Origin: Smittia aterrima
Lineage: Eukaryota; Arthropoda; Insecta; Diptera; Chironomidae
Length of the DNA: 64,000 bases
Assembly: GCA_033063855.1 (NCBI GenBank)
Contig: CP093830.1
Location: forward strand, 11,222,854 to 11,286,853
Direction of reading: 5' to 3'
Shown: in pieces, positions 11,701-23,421 of the stretch
Layout of the letters: every line of letters starts with the position of its first letter
Position numbering within the stretch: position 1 is the stretch's first letter
Position numbers and translations under genes: made by a program
Notes under the pieces: model-generated
Databases searched by the model: none
Seen by the model: only the letters and a program-made list of their open reading frames with translations
What the model was told of the DNA's origin: nothing

Positions 11701-14700
11701 ATTCAGGAAGTTTATCTGGAGCACAAGGCATCACTGAATGATGATCGTTTGGATTGCCATTGCAAATCCAGTTCAACTTGAAATTCAACTTCAAATTCGG
11801 CAAATGAATTAAACGACAATCGTCATAACGTGAAGCTGTTCGAACCCAAACTTGAAGATCTCCTTTAAACATAATTTTTGCATTAGCCCAAACAATTCCT
11901 GAGTTGTTCCAGGTTAGCTCCATCTCCTCTGTTGTGTTGTATGGATCAAGTGATGCGTGAAGGAGAATCGTAAATTGTTTTGCAATAATTGTTAGTCGTC
12001 CATGGAAGAGCATTCTCATTTTATCCCAGAACGGCAAAGGTGGACTTGGATCCTTTGATGGAGCAAGAATTTTCTCAAAGCTCAAATTGTATTGAGCCAT
12101 CACCGGTTCCCAGCAAGGCCCAAATGCATAGCACAAATAGTCAAGTTCCCAATCGAAGTCATGATAAAACTTCAACGAAGTCATTCCTCTTTGGATCGTA
12201 ACATTTTCAAAAGGTCCTCCAATTTCAACAACAACATCTCGTTTCGATCGTTTTGGTGCAGCTTGTTCTGCTCCGCAAATTAATCCAAACATGTGCATGT
12301 TGGTGACATGAAACATCGGCTGCGGATAATCGCGAAGAGTGAATTTCCACTCAGCACAAGACCAATTCATCGCTCGACACCAAAGTGTTACGAATTCCAT
12401 TGGCTCATCAGGCCATGGAGTTTCTTCGTCGATTTCTTGCATTGTTCGAGTGACGTTGTTATAACCGTGAATAGAAGGATCGTCCATAAAGTAAAGTTTC
12501 AGATCTGTCATGATCCACGCGAAGAGTCGAGTTCTTGCTGGCGTTTCATACATTTTCTTTGATCGATCGATGTAGATTTCTGAATTTTTCTTGATAAGTT
12601 TTTCGTTGAGCTCTTCAAGGTATCCAGCTGGTAACAAAAGCCTCTGTGATCTAAGTTCATTAATCTTTTGATCAAGAGTTTTCTTTCTCTTTAAACTTTC
12701 GTTATATTCGTCAAGCAAGAGAACGTAATTGTCTCGAAGCTTCACTTCAAACGGATCATCACTCATCTCCAGCAGGAACTCATTGATTTGAATGATGAGA
12801 TCACGAGGCAATGGTGAGCGCTCATCAAACGGAGTTTTCTTGTAATTGTGTAAGATCTTTAGCCATTTGTAAATGCTTACAAATTCGTCTTTGATTGCAC
12901 TTGAGAAATCGTGATCGTAAGGGAAAATGCCTTTGAATGATCCAATCTTAACAGCCCACACTTTGTTGCTTGCGAGTTTGAAGTGTTCGTAATTCTTTCG
13001 CTCTTCAGTTAATACGCTGAGTTCGTCCAACGAGTTGATGATGATATCATCGATTTCAAACATTCGCATTGAGTCAATGGCAATCAAAACAGACTTGACG
13101 GAGATTGTGGTTCCTTTCTTAGTCGAAACGTAAATGTTTCCGATTCGTCCATTCATTGAATGCCGACTTGAGATGTCAATCGCGAATGAAAACTCTTCTT
13201 TTACATACAAATCAATCTTCGGGAAGTTTTTGACCTTTGGTGTCGTTACTTGACTCTTAGGAATTTCAAGTATCTTAACGATAGTCGCTGACAGCTCTTC
13301 AATCTCCTTTCCGAGAGTGTACAAATGCATGTGCCGGTTAGGACTCCAAAATGCTTCAACTTTATGAACGAAGTAGATGAACAATGTGTTGTCTTCGGGT
13401 GATCGCTCCAGACGAACAATCTTCGTCGTAACAAAACTTTTTGAATGCTCGGATAAACTGTTGATCGATGCATTCGTCGCAAAATCTACGAACGACACTT
13501 GCATCCTTTCGAGTTCAACAATTTGCTTAGTTGGTGAGAAGGAAAGTGTGATTTCTGGTAAATTCAAGAAGCTGCACATGTCGTGTTGATTGATGAAGAA
13601 AGCTGTGATGTCCGTTACTTTGAGATTGACCACCAGCTTTTCACCAAGAAGTTTCTTAAAGATATTTTCTTTCGGATTCTTTGCCAACGTCTTTGGTGGA
13701 ACTTTCTTTTCTCGCAAAGAAGAATAATCTTTCATGCTCTTAACAGCTTCGATTAAGAAATTCGACAAAGCTTTGCTGTATTCAGTTCGCAATGTATGAG
13801 CAGTTAGATCGATCTTCTTGTGCGAGCCGTAATCTGATATCTTGCTTAGCAATACTCCAATATAAAAAGCACTTCCTCGAACGTGAGTTTTCTTTAAGTT
13901 GCTACCGCTGATGTTCTGAACATTCGAGTCGAGGTAGAAGCAAAGAGACTCGACCATAATTTCCGCATTCCAGCTTCGATCTTCCCATGATTTCTTTTCG
14001 ATTGTTTTAGCATCGTCAGTTTGATTCATTAGCAATTGAGTGTGCGAGAGGTTTATGCTGGAAACTTGATTATTCGACAGCTGACAAATCGTTGAAATGT
14101 TCCAGAGCTCAACACAGACTTTCACAGCACAATTCCCGAGAAGTTTTTCAAGTCCCTTTGTCGAAAACGCTTTAGGTGTGTTGGGTTTAAGTTGAAGGGA
14201 GCTGCTTATTTTCTCGGAGGTTGCGAGGTTTTTCTTTATCCAATCGAGAGTATCGCAGTGGTTGTATGTCAATTTGAAAGATTTAATCTTTGTGTAGACA
14301 TTGATCACATCATTATTGAGTTTGAAGTCGATGCTGTGTTGTTCGAGAGTAAAGAATCGTTCACTTGAAGTGTCAATGACTAGTTCATTCATCTCATAAC
14401 TGACACTCGTGGATTTAAGTTTGAAAACTGCATCATCTTGAGCATAGCTTAGCTTCCAATTAAGATTAACTGCTTTGATATTTGCGAGGTAGTCGTGGAC
14501 ATGCGAAGTGTTCTCTCTTACAATGGAAAACGAAGTGTTTTGAACACCAACTGTCAACACTTTCGGAACAAGTGACGAAAAACGTTTGAAGGTTTCATAA
14601 AAATTACTTGTCTCTTGCTCAACTTTTTCAACTTCTTTCGGCAGTTTTGCACGTTGTGCTTTCGTTTCCTTCATGAAGTCATAAAATCCACCATAAACGA

Positions 14701-15520
14701 TAAGTTTCGTGTTTTCTAAAGCAACTTGCAGCTTTTCAAATGACAAGGCACTGCTTTGGTCGAAAGAACCATCAAGAGTGAGATTCAAATTCAGTTCAGC
14801 CAGACAAGGCTGTAAATTCTTTATCGAAACACTGTGACTGTTGTGCTTTAGCATCTTCATCTGAACTTCTTTGCAGTTATACGAGAAGATGAGAGTCTTG
14901 GTGCTGCTAACTACACTTCCATCAACGTTGAACTCGCCTAATGATGCGTGAAGCCACCAACCGGGACTGCTAACGTTGTTTAACATAACAAACGAAATAT
15001 TCGAAACGTTGATGCCAGAGAACTAAAAATAGATTCGATACATCAAATAATTGAGAAAATGCCAAAGATAAGAAACCTCACCTGGAACAACGTCACCAGG
15101 AATGACGGAATCTGCTTAATTGGTTCACTAGAAGTGACCCTTGGACTCTTCTTTGTCTCGACCTCGTCATTGAACTCAATGTTGTTGTTGATTCTAACAT
15201 CGCGAATGAAAATTTGAACTGGATTGCTAATTTCTGAGTTGAAAAAGTTACTTTTCAATGCAATCTCCTCGATTTGTATGTCGAAGCCTTTAAATACAAT
15301 TTGAATGTTTCGTGCTTTTGATAAAGAAATGCTTCCGAATTTAATCTTGACGCTCGTCAACTTCATCAACAAAAATCCTACAGTTTTTGGGATGACACTG
15401 CAATGAATCAAATGTGAATTAGCAATAAAAAAATTATTGAAACTTTAATTTAACTTACCGAGTGACGAGGAAGTAAATAAATAACACAAACAGCAACAAA
15501 TAGAGGAAGTAGGCCTCCAT
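8704..15520 (-). CDS. hob: hobbit / BLTP2 (KIAA0100 family), bridge-like lipid transfer protein
   Basis: Five exons on the minus strand: 15520-15459, 15397-15082, 15022-9191, 9134-8916 and 8856-8704. They give about 2193 residues, close to the family length of about 2200-2300. The N-terminus is a single hydrophobic helix (MEAYFLYLLLFVLFIYFLVT), which in this family anchors the protein in the ER. The body is the long repeating beta-groove protein of the FMP27/Hobbit/SABRE group. It includes the diagnostic FWDKMRMLFHGRL (GFWDK-type) motif near residue 1124, and a conserved C-terminal segment containing IPVPVRLSYKG-like and WTWLDLL sequences. Such proteins form channels that move phospholipids at ER-plasma membrane contact sites. 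Exon 3, at 5.8 kb, holds almost the whole protein. It lies head-to-head with the dynein light chain gene. Confidence 0.92.
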
Positions 15521-15743
15521 CTTGGATGGCTCCACCTTCTACGCGATATCTTAATAAATCAAGCGATCAATTAATAAATTCGTTTTCTTCAATTCCGACG
15601 AAAAGCAACAACACATTTTGTTCAGAAACTACGTTCACTTGAAGTGAATCATTGCTCCCCCTTAAACGTATTTAATGAATATCTCGTCGGCAAGACAACT
15701 TTTTGTTTACATTTTTTTCTTACGTCAAAATTAATTAATTTAA
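15521..15743. promoter_or_regulatory. shared bidirectional promoter of hobbit and the Tctex-type gene
   Basis: Only 223 bp separate the hobbit start codon (15520, minus strand) from the dynein light chain start codon (15744, plus strand). Both promoters and both 5' UTRs must fit here unless upstream exons exist. I see no clear TATA box or Inr/DPE pair, as is common for housekeeping divergent promoters. Confidence 0.55.
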
Positions 15744-16163
15744 ATGGAACTGACAGCAGCAGCAACTGCTTTTCAAATCAAACCAGATCTCGAGAACATT
15801 CTACAGTCGTCGAGTGTCAAGAATCTCATTCAAGAAGTTGTCGGCGAATTGCTCTTGAGTATGATCGAGAAATTCATTCTCAATGTTTACTATTCAACAA
15901 AGTTATTTTTAGATGAAACGTATTCGACGTCCAGAGTCAAGGATTGGTGTAAACAGATTGCCGACAAGGTGAATCGCGGTCTCAGAGACTTATCAAAACA
16001 GAAGCACATAGTTCAATGCGTAATTCTAGAGAAGAAGGGACAAGGATTTAAAATGACTGCTCGATGTCGTTGGGACAGCGACTGCGATCGAATGATTACT
16101 GACTCATTTGCTAACGATTCTCTTACCTGCGTTGTCACTGTTTTTAGCGTTTATAAATATTAA
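15744..16163 (+). CDS. Tctex-type dynein light chain (DYNLT/TCTEX1D family)
   Basis: An intronless 139-residue open frame, ATG at 15744 and TAA at 16161-16163. The C-terminal half shows the family core: HIVQCVILEKKGQGF, then ARCRWDSDCD, then NDSLTCVV and a final aromatic YKY. This follows the pattern of Tctex1-domain proteins such as TCTEX1D2 (DYNLT2B). These light chains dimerise and link cytoplasmic or ciliary dynein intermediate chains to cargo. The N-terminal helix region is also typical. Which subfamily it belongs to cannot be fixed by eye; similarity seems greatest to the TCTEX1D2-like group, which would put it in intraflagellar transport dynein-2. It shares a promoter region with hobbit. 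Confidence 0.85.
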   Translation: MELTAAATAFQIKPDLENILQSSSVKNLIQEVVGELLLSMIEKFILNVYYSTKLFLDETYSTSRVKDWCKQIADKVNRGLRDLSKQKHIVQCVILEKKGQGFKMTARCRWDSDCDRMITDSFANDSLTCVVTVFSVYKY

Positions 16164-16431
16164 ATAATGTTGCAAAATTAATTTCCGCGTTTTTTTAAAA
16201 ATATTTTTTTGGGCAAAGGGCGAAAAGCTGTTCACGAATCAAAAAAAAGTTTTCTTAATTTGGAAATACTTTTCTTGATCAACAATAATGATATCGAGCT
16301 TAAAAGCTAATAAAAACTAAGTTTACGTGTTTGAGAACATCAAGCTAGTCTTGGATTACTCGAAAGGAGACTTTAAGATGTTCAAGAAATGAGAGAAAAT
16401 AAATCTCAGTGAAATCTCAAGTTAAAACGGA

Positions 16432-19151
16432 ATGGATCAGAACTTAAATGGATCGGAGACGAGCTACAACTATTCCTCATCGTCAGCCCTTCACTTCCCA
16501 CTAATCAGCAATAATAGTTTTGAGCTAAATGCAATATCGCTTAGCGATGATTCAGGATTTGCATCTTCACAGCAAGACCGTCGCGAAAATGAAGTAAGTC
16601 GCATTTAAATTCATTTGGATTCAACTCATTTGTTTGTTTTATATTTCTTTAGCACGCTGACTTCAACTCAGATGAGTTTGAAGAGTTCTCACAATTTGAC
16701 TCTGATTCCGGAATGAGCGCAGAGAACTTTCACACCATCAAGAAGATTCCTCCAAATACACTCATTGTCGAGCCACCTCCAGAGTTCGCTGACAACTTCA
16801 GCAATAAGTATCCAATACATCATTCAACGGCAACGACACCAAGCACTGTCATAAGAACTACTCACATACAGAGCTACGCCTCTCGACTAACTCAAAACAT
16901 AATCGCAAAAGCCATGAAAACTTTCGATCGCCGAAATCTTGCCAGCAAAGAAATTTATTGTGAGAAGCATGCAGCAGCTAAATTGAAGAAGCATCAACAA
17001 CGAGCAATGGATTATGAATATCTGCGAAAGAAGAGATTCGTTACAAACGGATACAGCATTTATGGAAGCGACTCGTTCCTTGATAGTTATAATAAGGTTC
17101 ATCTAAGCAGTGGAAAGAGCAGCAACTCAAATATTAACATAGTCGAACCTGATGACGATATTTACGATGAGCCGAATACAGAATACGATGTCATTTACAA
17201 AGATAACAAGGACACGATTCTTTGTACGAAACGAATTGTAAGGTCACTTGAAAAGAAAAAGATGGAAACGAGAGCTCATCTCTATTGTAATACCGAGGAT
17301 TTATATTATGAACGTTTCAAGTCGAAAAGTTGTAATACGACGACGAACACTTCAGCAGCAAATTGTAGTTCCAGCAACAAGTTTCAAAGCAACAGCTTCC
17401 AGAAAAAATTCGACAAGTTCCTTCGAAGCAAATTTCTCACAAATAACTTGACACCAACCACAACGACTTCGTCGATCTTCTATAGCTTTTGTCGTGCAGG
17501 CACAAACAACTCGAATCCATGCAATCCAACATCAAAGAGCTCGCTGAGTAGTCGACTCTCGAGTTCTCATAATTCGCTAACTGTCCCGACCAACAAAGCT
17601 GATGACAGTATCTTTATAACGCAAGCAATGTCGCACGATCAACTTGGTCACAGTTTAGAAATTAGTGATTTTTATAACGTCCCGATGGACTCGGATATTT
17701 ACACATTGCCAATCGATGTGATCAATCAGGAAGAAGAGCGAAAGTCAACTTATCGAAATCATCGAGCGATGTCAGATAACAATCTGCTGAGCAGCTCTCG
17801 CACTCATAAATTTCATCGAAGTAAAAATAAACGAAGCAAGCGTAAGAAACGATCTGACGCTGGTCAGGAGAGTGCAAGGAAGATGTCAAGCGGGAATGTC
17901 GTCAACTCACAATCGTTCACTGATTATAATCGAGTCACGTCCGATAAGACAAAGTCAAAGACGTCCATAAGCAGTAACAATAACATTTCACTTGATAACG
18001 AGTCTAAGTATCGTAAAAGCTCTTCAGACGCTACGAAAAGCATTAAAGGAGACACAAACAATAATAGCAAGTATGGAAGCACAACCAACGCCAAAAAATC
18101 ACAATTTTCAATCAGTTTAAACCTGAAACAAAAGTTCTGCAGCATATTTCGATTTAAGAAGTCACATCAGTCGCCAACGAGAGCAGTCGGAGCTCAAGCA
18201 ACTCAGGAACCTGAGAAGAAAGTCAATTTATCAACTCGTGCACTTCCACCACTTCCAGGATTAAGTAAGACGAGAGAGAGACAAAGGGTCCAAAGATTAT
18301 TTATAATGAACTTTAATTTTAGATGATAAGACTGGGGCTGAGTCACTTAACAGTCCTCTGATGGAGAAAAAGCGTGAAACGACAATGGATTTCGCAGCAA
18401 ATATTGAGAAAGTTCGAGAGGTAATTTTAATTTATTTTCATTTGAGTTCTTTCTAAAAAATAATCAATCGATTCTAGTGCGGTTGGTATTGGGGAGCATT
18501 GACATCAGAAGCTGCCGAGAAAATTTTATCAAACGAGCCTGACGGAAGTTTTATCGTTCGCGACAGCTCTGACTTGAATTACATTTTCTCGTTGACTGTG
18601 AAGCTCAATGGTTGCATCAGACACGTTAGAATCGAGCAAGAGCAGGGAACGTTTTCATTCGGATCATGTGCACAGCAAATTAAATGCTCATACAAGTCCC
18701 GAACGATTAAGGAGTTCATCGAGAATGCTGTTGAACATTCAAGAAGTGGACGATACTTGTTCTTTCTTCATCGCCGTCCCGAGCATGGACCCATGAGAGT
18801 TCAATTGCTCAATCCAGTCTCACGATTCAAGCACATACAGAGTCTTCAACATATGTGCCGGTAAGTTTGTAATGATTTGTTCGATTATTAGAAAACTCAT
18901 CAAAGCTTTCTCTCCAGATTTGTGATACTCAAAGCGGTTCAAAGAAAAGATCTCATCGAGACTCTTCCGCTGCCAAGACGACTCCTCGACTACCTTCAAA
19001 ATAAAAACTTTCTCTCTGAACTCATCGAAAGCGATAGTTCGTCACAATCGCAAGTAAGTTACATTTTGATTTAATCATCAAACAATGAACTCACCTCTTC
19101 TCTTTTCAGATTTATGGTGAAAACAATAACAATAATTCAGATACCAATTAG
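16432..19151 (+). CDS. Socs16D: SOCS6/7-class suppressor of cytokine signalling (Socs16D-like)
   Basis: Six exons: 16432-16593, 16653-18264, 18323-18420, 18478-18860, 18918-19053 and 19110-19151. They join in frame to about 810 residues. The first 620 residues are a low-complexity Ser/Asn/Lys-rich region with a basic KRSKRKKR cluster. From about residue 625 comes an SH2 domain (GWYWGAL, DGSFIVRDSSD with the phosphotyrosine-binding arginine, FSFGS). A SOCS box then runs from PVSRF through SLQHMCRFVI to LPLPRRLLDYL. The long N-terminus and this SH2/SOCS sequence match SOCS6/SOCS7 and the fly Socs16D. The SOCS box recruits elongin B/C and cullin-5 to ubiquitinate phosphotyrosine-bearing partners. 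The start is the first ATG, in phase with the splice join at 16593. Confidence 0.88.
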
Positions 19152-20236
19152 ACGATGAAATCAATTGATTGCAATATTTTTACAAAACGTTCCTTCATCT
19201 AAAATTGTGAAAAGAAAATTTTTAAAACTTCCACAACGATCTAAGTTAAACTTTCAATCTTCAATTTTAATTTATTTTCACTTCGAGTACGAAGCGAGTT
19301 AATGAAAACCTTTTCGGCGATAATATTGATTGCAATTGGGTGCTAAATACGAATTTTATGTGCGGTGACAGGAGGATTGATCAAACGAAAGAGTTATTTC
19401 GGATCGGAGTCAACAAACTAATAATTATTGGAGAGGAAGAAATTTTAGTCCAACGGTAAAACTCTTGCATAAATAATGAGAAAATATTTCGTCAGTAGGA
19501 TTGAATGTGTGTCGTTTTAGATAAGAAAAGATTCTTCGAACTTGCGAGCAGTGCTAAAAAGCTTTAAGGAAATTACGATGAGAACAAACTCTTTGTAATT
19601 TCTGAATTGACTTCAAAGAAATTAAAATCTTATTGGCACTGCTTGAAACAAATCAATTATTCGAGTGATCAGTAGATGAATGTAAAATTCTCCCAGACGT
19701 AATCAAAAGCGTAGCATAAACTTTTTCTTATATTTCTCACTCTCATCAAAATTGATTTCTCTTAAAGCTCAGATAGAAACCTGTTCAACTCATCTTTCTT
19801 TTCGCGATAAATGTTGACGGCATTCAATATGAAAATAACGTAAAATAGTAAAATATGATAATCACACTCACACTTCATTCAAATCTTCTGTTGCATCGGA
19901 GATGATACTGATAGTCATTTTTCTCGATTTCGTTTCTCGAAAGGCCGGACTTTCCTTTAAAATTCTTTCACGAAAAATATTTAAAAGGAAGGAAAACTAA
20001 TGTGAAATCATATTGTGATATTATTCATTACAGATTTTTCATAAAACAAAAAGAAAATTTGAATAAAAAATTAGAAGTTTCAGATTTGAGATTGAGTTTG
20101 TTTTTTTGCTTTTACCATTTATTCTGCTTTACTTTTGAATTGATTTATAAAATAACTTTTGAAAAATGCCCGATATAGATTGACTTGAGTGTTCGTTTGA
20201 GTAGCCGCAATCAATTTAAATTCCTAAAGTCTTTAA
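19152..20236. other. 3' UTRs of two convergent genes (SOCS and UBE2G2)
   Basis: A gene-free 1.1 kb between two stop codons. An AATAAA at 20062-20067 is a candidate 3' end for the plus-strand SOCS transcript. TTTATT at 20118-20123 is a candidate for the minus-strand UBE2G2 transcript. The 3' ends would be about 50 bp apart. No coding potential is seen. Confidence 0.5.
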
Positions 20237-20882
20237 CTATTCTCCGTGGATCCCCAAAGACTTCCGAACTAGTCTCTGAGCAATTCTATTGAATTCGTCG
20301 CGATTTTCTCTCCACATTTTTGATGCATCAACATTAGCAGGCGATTCGTCATTTGGTTCAGCAAGCATTGACACTACTGATAATAAAATCTTCTCTACAC
20401 TTTGAACTGGTGACCAACGCTCTGATGAAGATTCATATCCAAGAGGATCGTCACCTGGCGAGTGAAGAATAGAAATACAAACGCGACCATCAGGAAAGAT
20501 ATTTGGATGAAACATTTCACAAAGGAATGACATCTTCGGTGGGTTCAACGGATAATCTAATAAAAGTAGTTCAAGGTCAAGCAATGCGCAAATCACAATT
20601 TAGTCAATCACTTTACCAGTTGGGAAGACTAACTTCGCTGGGAATAGACCACCTTCGAAAACTGTGTCAACGGGACCTGAAATCAATGCTTCCCACTCGA
20701 AGAAATTCTCCTCGGATATAGGACCAGCAATTATGCCTTCTGGAGGATTAATCGAGAGTTCTAAAAAAAAGTTAATACATAAACATTGATGACGATATAA
20801 TTTTTAAAAATTCATCATTTGAAACTTGATTGAACTCACGTTTATACTCAGCCATTAATCTCCGAAGTGCTTGGCCTGCCAT
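20237..20882 (-). CDS. UBE2G2: ubiquitin-conjugating enzyme E2 G2 (Ubc7, ERAD)
   Basis: Three minus-strand exons, 20882-20840, 20760-20617 and 20556-20237, encode 168 residues (human protein 165). The UBC fold is complete: EENFFEWEALI, the HPN motif in MFHPNIFPDGRVC with catalytic cysteine at residue 89, and the acidic insertion HSPGDDPLGYESS that marks the G-type/Ubc7 class. The helix QSVEKILLSVVSMLAEPNDES is also present. With gp78/Hrd1-type ligases this E2 builds K48 chains on misfolded ER proteins. The first exon carries only 14 codons. The gene is divergent from NOP58, with 273 bp between the start codons. Confidence 0.95.
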
Positions 20883-21155
20883 CGTTACTATTTAATTTGA
20901 TTTTTCTTAAGAAGCAGAGCTATCAAAGTTTTCAAATTTTTATTAGCCGAAGCTATCGAAGTTTCAATATAAACAAAGCATTTAGTAAGTTTCGGGTCAC
21001 GAACGACAAAGCTTGAAATTTCGATGGCACCAGATGTCGCATTTTCTCTCTTTTTCATCAGTGAACGACTCTTTTATATCGCGCTCTCAAGAAACAAACA
21101 TTAAAATTTAGTTAGCTGGTGAATTAGGTCGTGAATATTAAATCAAGCATCTAGA
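20883..21155. promoter_or_regulatory. shared divergent promoter of UBE2G2 and NOP58
   Basis: 273 bp between opposing start codons. A TCAGTG initiator-like element lies at 21058-21063 on the plus strand, without a DPE at the correct spacing. Nothing else stands out. Confidence 0.5.
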
Positions 21156-23417
21156 ATGTTTGTACTATATGAAACACCCGCAGGATATGCGATTTTCAAG
21201 GTAAGAATCATCGAATTACCTGAGAAATTCAAAACATGCGGAAAATACTTAACCTCTTGAATACATTTAACTAACTTATTACGTTTCTTTCAATGATTTT
21301 AGCTCTTAGATGAGAAGAAGATCAAAGAGGTGGACAATCTCTATCTGGAATTCGAGACGCCGGAGAATGCCAACAAATTGTAAGTTGAGAATCGAAAAAA
21401 GCTACCTCGTGTTTAACCGACAAAGTTCCACTCATGTGCTCGAAGATTTGCTCATGAGTTTTTAGTTTTGTCGTATAGCAATCGCACTATCAATAGCTTC
21501 ACTCGAGATCAGGCAGAGCGTCTTTTCGATTTTGCTTTTGAATTGATTAACATTTCTCTTTTTTTATTTTATTTTCTTGTTAGGCTCAAATTGAAGCATT
21601 TTGAAAAGTTTGCAGACACAACTGAAGCTCTCGCAGCAGCAACAGCAGCTGTCGAAGGAAAAGTTTCCAAGACACTCAAGAAAACATTGAAGAAGTTGGT
21701 CGATGAAGATGTTCAGAATCAATTGCTCGTCGCTGACGCTAAACTTGGCAGTGCCATCAAAGAAAAACTTTCATTGCAATGCGTTTCCAACAGCGGAGTT
21801 CAAGAACTTATGCGATGCATTCGATCGCAATCAGAATCTTTGCTCGCTGGTCTCCCCAAAAAGGAGATGACTGCAATGGCTCTTGGTCTTGCCCACAGTC
21901 TCAGTCGTTATAAGTTGAAATTCTCACCGGACAAGATTGATACGATGATTGTTCAAGCTCAATGCTTGTTGGATGATCTCGATAAGGAACTTAACAACTA
22001 CATGATGAGAGCAAGAGAATGGTGAGTTGGATACAGATCTAAGTAATAAATATTTCATATGATGATCATTACAAGTATGCTAGATTCGATTGATTTCTGA
22101 TCAAATCTTTACTTGATCTGATGAAAACAAAGCAACAGTTGAACGTAAGATTTTACACATTTTTAAAGAAGATTCTAATCTCCTTAGGTACGGATGGCAT
22201 TTCCCAGAACTCGGCAAGATACTTACCGACAACATTGCATTCATCAAGACCATTAAATTGGTTGGAATGAGAGAGAACTTCAACGAGTCAGAGCTCTCAG
22301 ACATTTTACCGCCAGAACTTGAAGAGAAGGTGAAGGAAGCTGCTGAAGTTTCAATGGGAACTGAAATTTCCGATGAAGATATCTTGAACATTCGCCAATT
22401 GTGTGACGAAATCATCGCCATTCACGAGTATCGTACTCATTTGTACGATTACCTCAAGACCCGTATGATGGCCATCGCTCCAAATCTTACTGTTCTTGTT
22501 GGTGAAACAGTTGGTGCTCGTCTCATCGCTCATGCTGGTTCATTAGTCAATTTGGCTAAACATCCAGCTTCAACTGTTCAGATTCTTGGTAAGTTTCAAC
22601 CTCAAAAACAAATTCACAACAAATTTTTTATGATGATACTCCGTCATGGTTTCGCAATAGAATGAATCAGAATGATTAAAACTCTCTCTTGGCTGTCTGA
22701 ACATTTAAAAACAATTTAAAGATTCAGTTTAAAGGATTCACATAACTAATTTATTATTTTCTTTTCATAGGTGCCGAGAAAGCTTTGTTCCGAGCTTTGA
22801 AGACTAAGAAAGACACTCCCAAGTATGGTCTCATCTACCATTCAGCATTGGTTGGACAAGCCAGCACAAAGAACAAGGGAAAAATCTCTCGATCACTGGC
22901 AGCAAAAGCGTCGCTCGCTACACGTGTCGATGCTTTCGGTGAAGAAGCGACCTTCGATCTCGGAACAGACCATCGTGCAAGATTAGAAACACGTTTGAGA
23001 ATTCTCGAAGAAGGAAACTTCAAGAAACTTTCAGGAACTGGAAAAGTAAAGGCAAAGTTCGAAAAGTATCAAGCAAAGAGCGAAATCAAATTGTATCCAA
23101 CTGAAGAAGATAATACAATCCCAATCAAAATGGAAAAGAAACGAAAACACTCTGAAGGAAAACCGCTAATCGAAGAGATTAAGGATGAACATGAAGAGAA
23201 TGGTGCAGGAACATCAGAGCCTCCCAAGAAAAAGAAGAAGAAGGCAAAGCAAGAAGAATTGGATGAAACTCAAGAAGCAGATGAAACGATGGAGGAGACG
23301 CCTAAGAAGAAAAAGAAGAAGGCTAAGGTCGAAGAAGAACCCGAGGCCGAAGTTGAAGCTCCAAAGTCCGACAAGAAAAAGAAGAAGAAAAAGAACAAAG
23401 CTGAAGACGACGAGTAA
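21156..23417 (+). CDS. NOP58: NOP58 (Nop5), box C/D snoRNP core protein
   Basis: Five coding exons, 21156-21200, 21303-21379, 21584-22021, 22188-22588 and 22771-23417, give 535 residues (human 529). The NOP5 N-terminal domain (FVLYETPAGYAIFK) is followed by a coiled-coil/NOSIC region. The Nop domain follows (GWHFPELGKI, MMAIAPNLTVLVGE, GARLIAHAGSL, ASTVQILGAEKALFRAL). The tail is the usual lysine/glutamate-rich KKE repeat type with three runs of six or seven lysines. The protein pairs with NOP56, fibrillarin and 15.5K in the nucleolus for rRNA 2'-O-methylation. Its introns appear to host snoRNAs (separate entries), a known habit of ribosome-biogenesis genes. A further intron lies just after the stop codon. 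AATAAA is at 23716. Confidence 0.96.
21418..21555 (+). ncRNA. candidate H/ACA box snoRNA in NOP58 intron 2
   Basis: A two-hairpin layout is visible. The first hairpin has an outer stem CGACAAAG (21418-21425) with TTTTGTCG (21466-21473) and an inner perfect stem ACTCATG (21430-21436) with CATGAGT (21453-21459). The unpaired bases between the stems would be the pseudouridylation pocket. A hinge ATAGCA (ANANNA) follows at 21475-21480. The second hairpin has a base stem ATCAAT (21489-21494) with ATTGAT (21542-21547). ACA is at 21550-21552, three bases before the likely 3' end. The length, about 138 nt, is typical. The upper part of the second hairpin is less clear, and no target is assigned. Confidence 0.65.
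22053..22126 (+). ncRNA. candidate C/D box snoRNA in NOP58 intron 3
   Basis: Box C ATGATGA is at 22059-22065, D' CTGA at 22097-22100 and box D CTGA at 22118-22121. The ends pair as TTTCA (22053-22057) with TGAAA (22122-22126), a 5-bp terminal stem. Box D lies 66 nt before the intron end (22187), the spacing usual for intron-processed C/D snoRNAs. Guides would be the bases just upstream of D' and D. I could not assign an rRNA or snRNA target. Confidence 0.65.
22625..22705 (+). ncRNA. candidate C/D box snoRNA, copy A, in NOP58 intron 4
   Basis: Box C ATGATGA is at 22630-22636 and box D CTGA at 22697-22700. An internal ATGATT at 22672-22677 could serve as C'. Box D is 70 nt upstream of the intron end at 22770. 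Blocks ATGATGATAC, TGGTTTCGCAAT and TCTCTTGGCT are shared in the same order with the element in the 3' UTR intron (copy B). Conservation of blocks beside the boxes, with diverged spacers, is what a paralogous snoRNA pair should show. The terminal stem is weak (T-rich against A-rich flanks). Confidence 0.7.
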
Positions 23418-23421
23418 GCTG

